From Flavimarina sp. Hel_I_48 (GTDB lineage Bacteria; Bacteroidota; Bacteroidia; Flavobacteriales; Flavobacteriaceae): a stretch of 64,000 nucleotides of DNA. Below, in pieces: positions 7,265-14,446 of the stretch. The stretch covers positions 3,473,001 to 3,537,000 of the forward strand of contig NZ_JPOL01000002.1 of NCBI RefSeq assembly GCF_000733945.1, read 5' to 3'. A program made the translations under genes and the position numbers. The notes below the pieces were generated by a model. It was not told where the DNA came from. It made no database searches and worked only from the letters and a program-made list of their open reading frames with translations. Position 1 is the stretch's first letter, and each line of letters begins with the position of its first letter.

Positions 7265-9793
7265 TTATTTATTATAAGCCAATAGCCTCAAAGCGTTAAA
7301 AACAACAAGCAATGTTGAACCTTCGTGTATCACCACGGCAACACCAATATTTGCAAAACCGAATATTGTGGCGGGAATCAACAGGGCAACGATACCCAGG
7401 CTTACCCAAAGGTTCTGCTTGATTATGGCCTTTGCCTTCCTGCTCAAGCCTATGGCAAAGGGCAGGGTTTCCAATTTATCGGCCATTAGGGCAATGTCCG
7501 CAGTTTCCAAGGCCACATCACTTCCCGCCGCACCCATTGCAATACCCACGGTACTGTTTGCCATTGCGGGCGCATCGTTTACACCGTCGCCCACCATTGC
7601 GACTTTGGATTCCTGTTCTTTCAATTTTTTGATGGCATCAACCTTTTCCTCCGGCAACAGGCTTCCCCAGGCATCGGTCAACCCGATTTCTTCTGCTACA
7701 GCGTCTGCTACCTTCTGGTTATCACCGGTAAGCATGATCATTCGTTTAATTCCTATTTCTTTCAATTCAGAAAGCGTCTGTTTTGCTGCCCCCCGGGGGG
7801 TGTCCATTAATGCAATGATGCCTATATATTCTTCATTTTTCCGAATAAGCATCGTTGTATTTCCACCACCTTCAAGACCACGCACTTTCGTAGCTATTTT
7901 TTCGGAAGGAGTACGCTCATCAAGCCCTTCGAATAGGTCGAGGTTACCGATATAGATTTTATCCTCGCTCAATGACGCTTTGATACCTTTGCCCAGCACT
8001 GCTTCCAGGTTAGAGGCATCTGGAATTTCCTTACCTTCCAGTCGCTCCTTGCCATCACGAACCACTGCTTTTGCCAGGGGATGGTCACTAAGGCCTTCCA
8101 CGGCGACTGCTATTTTTAAAAGTTCGTTTTCTTGCATATCCCCAAGTGGGACCACTTGTGTTAGTTTTGGTTTACCTTCGGTAAGGGTGCCTGTTTTGTC
8201 AAAGGCCAGGGCGGTCAATTCCCCCAAGTCTTCCAGTGGTCGCCCCCCTTTGATAAGTACCCCGCCGCGGGCAGCCCTTGCCACACCACTCAAAACCGCA
8301 CTTGGTGTTGAAATCGCAAGGGCACAGGGACTGGCGGCGACCAGTACGGCCATCGCCCTATAAAAGCTGGCACTAAACGGTTCGTCAATGACCAAAAAAG
8401 CCAACAGTAGAAGACCTACCAATACAAGTACCGAAGGCACGAAATATCTTTCAAATTTATCGGTAAGCAACTGGGTCGGCGACTTTTGTGTTTGTGCCTC
8501 GTTGACCAGTTTTACCAGTCGGGACAGGGTCGAATCCTTCGCCTCTTTGATCACCTTTATCTCAAGGGTATTGTTGCCGTTGATCGTACCTGCAAAAACG
8601 CGGTTTTCGTCCTTGATATCATCATCCTCCGAATAGTCCTTGGCAGAATCCTCCACGGGAACTTTGTCCACCGGTACACTTTCCCCTGTAATCGGGGCCT
8701 GGTTTACACTGCTTTTACCATCGACCACAACGCCATCGGCAGATATTTTACTGTTCGGCTTGACCACGATAATATCGCCTATACCCAATTTTTCGATACC
8801 CACCTCTTCGGTTTTGCCATCTTTTTTGAGCAAAGCTGTTTTTGGTGCGAGATCGGCAAGGGCCGCTATGGATTTTCGTGCTTTGTTCATTGCATAATGC
8901 TCCAAAGCATGTCCCAGGCTGAAAAGAAATAATAACAAGGCACCTTCTGCCCATTCGCCCAGAACAGCGGCACCGATGGCGGCCACCAGCATCAAAAAAT
9001 CGATTTCAAAACCACCTTTGGCTACGGTCTGTATGGCCTCTTTTGCCGTAAAGTAACCCCCAAAAAAGTAGGCGCCCACATACAGGGATAAGCTGACCCA
9101 ATCCGGTATTGATGCTACGTAGGAAAGCCCAAAACCAATACCCAGAAGAGCACCGCAAATGATGGCAAAAATCAGTTCGGTGTTTTTCCCAAAAATGCCA
9201 CCGTGGGCATGCGCGTGGTCTTCACCCTCTTCGTGATCGTGCCCACCCTTATCCTTATGGTCGGCTTCTTTGCCTTTTTTACCTTCTTCATTTAACTTTT
9301 CAGGGTCTTTTTCCGCAGATACAAAACCATCTTCATCGGCAGAGGAACTTTTATCAACTTTTAGGTTTTCCTTTTCAAGCCTTGCACTTATCTCTTCAAG
9401 ATTGGTCTCGCGTTTGTCATATTCCAGCCGTATCAAACCCCCGGCCGTGGCCGAAGCTTCCAGAACCCCTTCAATTGCCAAGAGGCTCTTTTCAATGGTT
9501 CGTGCCTGTCGGGTATGCCTGATACCATTGACCTCTATGAGCAGATGCCCATATTTCTCGGTAATTTCCGCCCCGGTACGTTCTGCCAGCGATTGAATGC
9601 GGTCAATGGAGATAATGTCCGGGTCATAGTGAAAACAGAGCTGTGGGACTGAATCCGCCTGTTCATCGGCAATATGGACTTTTTCAAGACCCTCTTCGGC
9701 CTCCAGTTCCTTTATCAACCTTTTTACACAGGCATCTTTCTCGTTAGGCACTTGGGGCAGGATTACGGGTATTTTTAGTTGTAGTTTTTTCAT
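7265..9793 (-). CDS. P1B-4-type heavy-metal-translocating ATPase
   Basis: The ATG at 9793 gives 842 residues. A longer frame runs to 9868 but overlaps the upstream bestrophin gene, so the shorter start is preferred. Two HMA-like domains (about 1-70 and 80-150) lack the CxxC metal site. A His/Asp-rich linker (GGHDHEEGEDHAHAHGG, about 183-199) precedes the membrane domain. Key residues: TGES at about 369, the SPC motif (ASPCALAISTP, about 487-497), phosphorylation site DKTGT at 532, HP locus at about 571, GDGVND at about 735, and HEGST at about 823. SPC plus HEG[GS]T define the P1B-4 subgroup, linked to Co, Zn, Cd or Fe efflux. Confidence 0.92.
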   Translation of the reverse strand: MKKLQLKIPVILPQVPNEKDACVKRLIKELEAEEGLEKVHIADEQADSVPQLCFHYDPDIISIDRIQSLAERTGAEITEKYGHLLIEVNGIRHTRQARTIEKSLLAIEGVLEASATAGGLIRLEYDKRETNLEEISARLEKENLKVDKSSSADEDGFVSAEKDPEKLNEEGKKGKEADHKDKGGHDHEEGEDHAHAHGGIFGKNTELIFAIICGALLGIGFGLSYVASIPDWVSLSLYVGAYFFGGYFTAKEAIQTVAKGGFEIDFLMLVAAIGAAVLGEWAEGALLLFLFSLGHALEHYAMNKARKSIAALADLAPKTALLKKDGKTEEVGIEKLGIGDIIVVKPNSKISADGVVVDGKSSVNQAPITGESVPVDKVPVEDSAKDYSEDDDIKDENRVFAGTINGNNTLEIKVIKEAKDSTLSRLVKLVNEAQTQKSPTQLLTDKFERYFVPSVLVLVGLLLLAFLVIDEPFSASFYRAMAVLVAASPCALAISTPSAVLSGVARAARGGVLIKGGRPLEDLGELTALAFDKTGTLTEGKPKLTQVVPLGDMQENELLKIAVAVEGLSDHPLAKAVVRDGKERLEGKEIPDASNLEAVLGKGIKASLSEDKIYIGNLDLFEGLDERTPSEKIATKVRGLEGGGNTTMLIRKNEEYIGIIALMDTPRGAAKQTLSELKEIGIKRMIMLTGDNQKVADAVAEEIGLTDAWGSLLPEEKVDAIKKLKEQESKVAMVGDGVNDAPAMANSTVGIAMGAAGSDVALETADIALMADKLETLPFAIGLSRKAKAIIKQNLWVSLGIVALLIPATIFGFANIGVAVVIHEGSTLLVVFNALRLLAYNK

Positions 9794-9818
9794 TTTAAAA
9801 AGTTTTAAGGTGGGTTTC

Positions 9819-10712
9819 TTAAAGAATATAATACTTGCTCGGTTTTTCTTTGATCGGAATATCTTCATTTCCTATCATTTGTTTTAAATTGATCTCAATG
9901 GTTGTGGCCAAATCGGTCACAGGGGTATCCATGGGTTGGTTTTCAAAAGGGTCCTGCATAAGGATGGATGTTTTTTCAATGGCAACTAAAATTATTGGTA
10001 TAACAAATGTTATAGCGATCTCAACTGCCACGTTCTTATCATCCAGACCAAATGGCAGCATTGTGGCGAACACATAGATTATAAGATGTATCAATAAGCT
10101 ATGCGCTTTGGGGAAGACCGTGTTTTTTATACGCTCGCACTTGCCCATGGAATCACATAACCTAGCTATGGTACTGTCTATCTGTACCTGCTGAAAATCA
10201 TTGACCATACCGTTTTCTTTTGCCCCCAGCAAAGTTTCAGAATGTTGTGACAATAAAGTATTTGGAATATTAAAAGATTCCAACTTACGGGATTCCTTGT
10301 ATTCTTTAACTTTGGGGGAAAAGGGCATTTTTCTCAATGATTCCCCCAAGGCATAGCACCAGACTACCTGACGATCGGTCATTTCTTTGACCATCCGTTG
10401 ATAGACTTCTTCATCCTCCCGTTCAAAAAAGGATACACACTGCCTGACCAGTGTTCGGGAATCGTTTACAATAGCGCCCCAGATAATACGGGCTTCCCAC
10501 CAGCGCTCATAAGCTTGATTGGTTCGAAAACCCAAAAGCAAAGCTACTGCGGTGCCAAAAACCCCAGTTATTGCTATAGGGATAGAGATTTTTGCCAAAA
10601 AACCATATTGATCCATATAGCCAACCAAAATTGAATAACCACCTATAAATAACAGGTCGAATTTTAAGATCTTCAAGAAGTCAAAGATCGATATACGTTT
10701 GTTTAAGAGCAT
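9819..10712 (-). CDS. Bestrophin-family (UPF0187) membrane protein
   Basis: The 297-residue protein matches bacterial bestrophins: an N-terminal membrane pair, then the signature LLGFRTNQAYERWWEARIIW, and later a second membrane pair (IHLIIYVFATMLPFG ... IAITFVIPIILVAIEK) followed by DPFENQPMDTP. Bacterial members form pentameric ion channels; eukaryotic ones conduct chloride. It lies just upstream of the P1B-ATPase on the same strand (26 bp to its ATG), so it is probably part of the same operon and may balance charge during cation export. That role is inference. Confidence 0.85.
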   Translation of the reverse strand: MLLNKRISIFDFLKILKFDLLFIGGYSILVGYMDQYGFLAKISIPIAITGVFGTAVALLLGFRTNQAYERWWEARIIWGAIVNDSRTLVRQCVSFFEREDEEVYQRMVKEMTDRQVVWCYALGESLRKMPFSPKVKEYKESRKLESFNIPNTLLSQHSETLLGAKENGMVNDFQQVQIDSTIARLCDSMGKCERIKNTVFPKAHSLLIHLIIYVFATMLPFGLDDKNVAVEIAITFVIPIILVAIEKTSILMQDPFENQPMDTPVTDLATTIEINLKQMIGNEDIPIKEKPSKYYIL

Positions 10713-10848
10713 ATTAAAAAATTACAGTTATGGTTTACTTATTATTCCACTCTTTTGGGTACGACAGACGCCGCGTCTGCGGACAATCATTTTACCAGCT
10801 ATACATTAATTTAACTTTCAGTGCAAAATTTGTTGCCAATAGGTGTTT

Positions 10849-10914
10849 TTAAATTGTTTTTTTATCGCGCATCTTCTCGAGGAGAACCCGTGTTTTTAGT
10901 TGTAGTTTTTTCAT
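10849..10914 (-). other. 21-codon ORF with a duplicated copy of the P1B-ATPase start region
   Basis: About 25 bases around the ATG at 10914 (TTTTTAGTTGTAGTTTTTTC on the plus strand, continuing into CAT) are the same as those around the ATPase start at 9793. Both would begin MKKLQLK. Here the frame ends after 21 codons (TAA at 10851-10849). It is either a remnant left by duplication or loss of a gene, or a short leader peptide. A 15-bp palindrome (CAGACGCCGCGTCTG, 10765-10779) lies further downstream, upstream of the bestrophin gene. Confidence 0.45.
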
Positions 10915-10977
10915 TTTTAAGAAGGGTCATTATATTTTGGTCTAAAGTCTATTTAAGATTTTTTGCGAAATTAGTCA

Positions 10978-11694
10978 TCAACCTCCCGGCAGTAGCATAA
11001 AGAGTAGGAAGCCTCCGAAGAATGCCGCTGTCAACATTGGGTTCTGCCTGTTCTCGTGGGCTTCTACCAAAAGTTCCTCGGTAACCAAAAACAAAAGTGC
11101 CGCAAGACCAAAAGCCAATATAACTTCGAGATAGCCTGCCGAAATCCCCACCAATGAGAAAGCACTTAATAATGTGCTCCCCAATACCAGGGCAGACAAA
11201 CCAAGGTTGGTAAGGATTGTCTGTGTGCGGTTAACGTTGGAACCTGCCAGTGTTATAGAGGTTGCCATGCCCAGGGATAGCAGTTCAATGGAAATCGCTA
11301 TGGCCAAAAAAGTACCTGTTTCCCTACTGGTCGCGAAGCCTATGCCCATTAGGACGCCATCAATGATGAGATCAACTGCGATCACTACGATGAACGCGGT
11401 AGGGAAGCCAGGCTCGTTTCCTTTCTCTTTTTTAGGCTCCAGAAAATAGCGAATCCCCAGCATCAAAAACACCCCGGCCCCAAAACCGGTCGCAATTTCC
11501 AATACATCGTGCCTAGCCATGATATCCGGGAGCAATTCTACGGAGACCACGGAGAAGATCACCCCTGCGGCAAAATGCAGGATGGCACTCCGTACCTTGG
11601 TGCTTGGCTCTTTTATGACCGAAATTATTCCGCCAAATAATAAAGCTATTGCTGCAATGAAAGCGTATATGATTACCCCAGAATAATTTTCCAT
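10978..11694 (-). CDS. ZIP-family metal transporter
   Basis: The 238-residue, eight-segment membrane protein matches the ZIP family: LHFAAGVIFSVVSVELLPDI in the first part, and AVDLIIDGVLMGIGFA and SIELLSLGMATSI in the positions of the conserved TM4/TM5 metal-site helices. The usual His residues of these helices are replaced by Asp/Glu (VDLIIDG; IEL). A further TEELLVEAHENRQNP follows. ZIP proteins usually import Zn or other divalent metals, so its presence among exporters may serve balance, or it may act in another direction. It lies downstream of two Fur-type regulators on the same strand. Confidence 0.8.
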   Translation of the reverse strand: MENYSGVIIYAFIAAIALLFGGIISVIKEPSTKVRSAILHFAAGVIFSVVSVELLPDIMARHDVLEIATGFGAGVFLMLGIRYFLEPKKEKGNEPGFPTAFIVVIAVDLIIDGVLMGIGFATSRETGTFLAIAISIELLSLGMATSITLAGSNVNRTQTILTNLGLSALVLGSTLLSAFSLVGISAGYLEVILAFGLAALLFLVTEELLVEAHENRQNPMLTAAFFGGFLLFMLLPGG

Positions 11695-11738
11695 CGGTGT
11701 TTGTTTCTAAAGGAATGATTTATGGTAGAATGACCTTT

Positions 11739-12251
11739 TCATTTAAACTTACTAGGCGCATCTTCCTTTTTATTTTTATAATTTGATTCAACAATTCTAT
11801 GTTTATAAGCTTTAGCTTTTCTACATTTTATACATACCCCTTTTAAAACCAAATTCACATCGTTTATTTCGTATTTAACCGGCAAGCTATCTTGACTTAC
11901 TTTATTAGGTAAACAGAATGTATTGCCGCAATGGGTACAGTGGAAGTGAAGGTGTAAATCCAGGTTTTTTCCATCGGAAAACGCATATTTAGCGATAGCC
12001 GTTCCATCATCTATTTGATGTACTATCCCCTTTTCTTGAAATAGTCTAATGGTTCTATATATTGTTGTTCTGTCCGCGGTTTTATTGTTATCACTTTTTT
12101 TGATGAAAGACTTTTCTATTTCCCTTAATGTTATGGCATAAAACTTTCTTTTGAGGTGTTTGTAAATGGTTGACCTCGTTTCGGTAGGTCTAATCCCTTT
12201 AGCGGCAAGTATTTTTTCAGCTTCTTTCATCTTTAAATAATCAAACAGCAC
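11739..12251 (-). CDS. Fur-family metalloregulator (170 aa)
   Basis: The protein has the Fur winged-helix domain (about residues 10-95: RPTETRSTIYKHL, then DRTTIYRTIRLFQEKGIVHQ) and a dimerisation/metal domain with LHLHFHCTHCGNTFCLP and VCIKCRKAK, that is, the two CxxC pairs of the structural zinc site plus a His-rich metal site. The C-terminal Lys-rich tail is longer than usual. Its ATG at 12251 overlaps the stop of the second Fur-type gene (12241) by 11 bp, so the two are translationally coupled. The target is probably the metal operons around it; metal specificity (Zn, Fe or peroxide sensing) cannot be decided. Confidence 0.85.
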   Translation of the reverse strand: MLFDYLKMKEAEKILAAKGIRPTETRSTIYKHLKRKFYAITLREIEKSFIKKSDNNKTADRTTIYRTIRLFQEKGIVHQIDDGTAIAKYAFSDGKNLDLHLHFHCTHCGNTFCLPNKVSQDSLPVKYEINDVNLVLKGVCIKCRKAKAYKHRIVESNYKNKKEDAPSKFK

Positions 12252-12657
12252 TACATTTTTCGCATATTCCTTTAACCACCAAATTCACATTTTCGGCCAT
12301 ATATCCTTCCGGTAGATTGATATGAGGGATTTTATGATCGGTCAAACAAACCGTCTCATCACAATTTGTACAGTGAAAATGGATGTGCAGATCCTGGTCA
12401 ATTTCACAATTGCAGCCAGGTTCACAGAGCGCATATTTTGGTATGCCCGTTCCATCGTCTATCTGGTGTGCAATTCCAGTAGTCTCAAATGTTTTTATCG
12501 TCCTGGATAATGTTGTCCGGTCAGCTTTGCCGAAGGCATCTTCGATCTCGGTCAGGGCAACGGCCCTTTCTTTTTTGGCCATAAACCTGTAGATCAGGAT
12601 GCGCATCGCCGTAGGGCGCACGTTGTGATCATTTAAAAGTTTTTCGATATCGCTCAT
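12241..12657 (-). CDS. Fur-family metalloregulator (138 aa)
   Basis: A second Fur-type repressor with the same plan: NVRPTAMRILIYRFM, then DRTTLSRTIKTFETTGIAHQ for DNA binding, and LHIHFHCTNCDETVCLTD plus GICEKCSAV for the zinc site. It also has a CEPGCNCEIDQD insert upstream of the His-rich strand, giving three extra Cys residues not seen in the downstream paralogue. It follows the PII-like gene by 12 bp and overlaps the other Fur-type gene by 11 bp. The pair could sense different metals or form a heterodimer; this is inference. Confidence 0.87.
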   Translation of the reverse strand: MSDIEKLLNDHNVRPTAMRILIYRFMAKKERAVALTEIEDAFGKADRTTLSRTIKTFETTGIAHQIDDGTGIPKYALCEPGCNCEIDQDLHIHFHCTNCDETVCLTDHKIPHINLPEGYMAENVNLVVKGICEKCSAV

Positions 12658-12669
12658 CCTATATGGGTT

Positions 12670-13008
12670 TTATTTCTGGGGCTGTTTTATCGATTGTCCG
12701 GTCTTGATCTGAAAAGCGTCCTCAACTTCAGACAGATAAATAATACCGTCGCCAGGAGTAGGGGTCTTTCCATTTTCCAGGATGATTGCGACTGCCGATT
12801 CCGCTTCTTCATTTTGACAGACCAGCTCTAGCTTGACCACCGGGCTATCCGTAACGTGAAAATCCAGGGATGGCGATGCTCCTTTAGCTTTAAACTTGCC
12901 CGTTCCCTCTCCTTGTGATAGGGTCATACTCATGAATTCGGCATCACTTAATGCCTCAATTGTTTTCTGTACCCTCTTGGGCTTTATAAATGCTTTTATC
13001 TCTTTCAT
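12670..13008 (-). CDS. PII-like (GlnB-fold) protein in the metal operon
   Basis: The 112-residue product starts MKEIKAFIKPKRVQKTIEAL, like PII proteins (KKIEAIIKPFKLDEV...). A shortened loop region (GEGTGKFKAKGASPS) stands where the T-loop would be, followed by VKLELVCQNEEAESAVAII and the typical PII end GDGIIYLSEVEDAFQIKTGQ. The uridylylation Tyr of GlnB is not present. PII-like trimers beside transport genes often bind small ligands and modulate the transporter. Here the neighbours are czcBA upstream and the Fur-type pair downstream, so a metal- or nucleotide-sensing accessory role is inferred. Confidence 0.7.
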   Translation of the reverse strand: MKEIKAFIKPKRVQKTIEALSDAEFMSMTLSQGEGTGKFKAKGASPSLDFHVTDSPVVKLELVCQNEEAESAVAIILENGKTPTPGDGIIYLSEVEDAFQIKTGQSIKQPQK

Positions 13009-13046
13009 TTTTTCTGATTTTATCTGTTAAACTTTTTTGTAAAAAA

Positions 13047-13101
13047 CCGGACCTACCAACACTTTACTAACCATTTGACAAAGAGTCTTTGGTAAGCCCG
13101 G
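13047..13101. repeat. Inverted repeat between czcB and the PII-like gene
   Basis: CCGGACCTACCAA (13047-13059) pairs with TTGGTAAGCCCGG (13089-13101) at 11 of 13 positions, around a 29-base loop. It sits in the 197-bp space between the czcB stop and the PII-like start, where a processing site, attenuator or protein-binding site would fit. There is no T-run, so it is not a classical intrinsic terminator. Confidence 0.4.
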
Positions 13102-13205
13102 CATAATTTATTTTCCCTGTCGGGAAGCCTTATGTTGTTCTCCCTATCGTCTCCGACGAGGAGGTACTACGAGAGGAAGACACAGTTAGAGGGCTTCTAG
13201 GAAAT

Positions 13206-14435
13206 CTAATGCCCGTGTTCCGTTTCCCCTTTTTTCATTTCAGAGATCAGGTAATAGGCCTTGTTCCAGACAACCATTTGCCCGTTTTCCAGCGGCTGTA
13301 GCAACTTGATCTCCGTCCAGCCGTTATCTTCCTCCCCGGTTACCACTTTTAAGGGGCTCAACGCCCATTCTTCCTCACCGCCTTCCATTACTTTTTTGGC
13401 CGTGAAAATATAAGGCTCTCCGTTTTCGGTAATGATGGCCTCTTCTGGAAGCGCGGTTACTTTATTTTCCGAAGTCGCTATTTTCGCAGTTAGGTACATT
13501 CCCGGGAACAGGTTTCCTTGCTTGTTCTCAATTTCGGCGTGCACGTGCACCGCTTTGGGATTCATTTCAAAGGTTTTTCCCACGGAATAGATTTCTGCGC
13601 TCAAGTCGGAATCCGGTAAAGATTCAATATTGAACTGCACGGTCTGTCCCTCTTTTACCTTGCTCACGTCTTTTTCATATACCATTAAGTCGGCGTGGAT
13701 ATGATCGATATTCACGATCTCGAACATTTCGGTCTGCTGTTGGACAAATTGCCCCACTTTGATGTTCACTTTTTCTACGTAGCCGTTTATGGGGCTTACC
13801 ACGGGTACTTGGTTATATACATTCCCGTTCCTGATGCGGTCTAAATTAACCCCGAACAGGCGTAATTGGGATTCTAGCCCCTTGACCATACCCTTCATAC
13901 TATTGTACTCCGATTCGGTTTCCTGAAATTTTCGTCCGGAAGCCACTTCGGCATCGTACAATCGTTTTTGACGGTCATATTCCTTATCCAGAAAGTTCAT
14001 CCGGTTATAGGCATTGGAATAATCGGTCTGCAATTTGATCAGGTCGGGATGGCTCAAATACCCTAAAATACTCCCTTTGCTTACCTTATCCCCCTCAATG
14101 ACCTTTATGCTGGTAACATTGGCTCCAATAATGGCGGTAACGGCAGCTTCATTCTGCGGGGGTACTTCCAGTTGTCCGTTCGACTCCACAAGTCCGGTCA
14201 GGCTTTTGGTGGGCAGGCTATCTACCTTTAATCCCATCGCTTCAAATTTTTGTTGGGACAGGTGCAGTTTTTTGCCCTCTAGGCCCGCGCTCTCTTCCTG
14301 ATGCTCGCCGCCATTTTCGGCAGATGCCGTTTCGTTGTGATCTCCTTGTTCATCAGCGGTTTTTTCCTGCTTACAGGCACTTAAACTGAATACGACAAGG
14401 GCTGCGTAAAAAATCGATTTTATATTGAAATTCAT
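13206..14435 (-). CDS. czcB: RND efflux periplasmic adaptor CzcB-type lipoprotein
   Basis: The 409-residue protein begins with a lipoprotein signal peptide (lipobox FSLSAC, Cys at residue 21) followed by an acidic/His stretch (DEQGDHNETASAENGGEHQE). The order is then that of membrane-fusion proteins: a beta-barrel/lipoyl half (AAVTAIIGANVTSIKVIEGD, VSKGSILGYLSHPDL), a long helical hairpin (about 135-190), the second lipoyl half (VPVVSPINGYVEKVNIKVGQ) and a barrel domain. It ends in HGH. It links the inner-membrane pump to the outer-membrane part in HME-RND systems. The start codon lies 12 bp after the stop of the pump gene, in one operon. Confidence 0.92.
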   Translation of the reverse strand: MNFNIKSIFYAALVVFSLSACKQEKTADEQGDHNETASAENGGEHQEESAGLEGKKLHLSQQKFEAMGLKVDSLPTKSLTGLVESNGQLEVPPQNEAAVTAIIGANVTSIKVIEGDKVSKGSILGYLSHPDLIKLQTDYSNAYNRMNFLDKEYDRQKRLYDAEVASGRKFQETESEYNSMKGMVKGLESQLRLFGVNLDRIRNGNVYNQVPVVSPINGYVEKVNIKVGQFVQQQTEMFEIVNIDHIHADLMVYEKDVSKVKEGQTVQFNIESLPDSDLSAEIYSVGKTFEMNPKAVHVHAEIENKQGNLFPGMYLTAKIATSENKVTALPEEAIITENGEPYIFTAKKVMEGGEEEWALSPLKVVTGEEDNGWTEIKLLQPLENGQMVVWNKAYYLISEMKKGETEHGH

Positions 14436-14446
14436 AGCTTTTATAT

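Noticed and set aside
9794..9868. Longer N-terminus for the P1B ATPase (25 more residues)
   Set aside because: It would overlap the bestrophin coding end and lacks similarity to the family; the ATG at 9793 is preferred.
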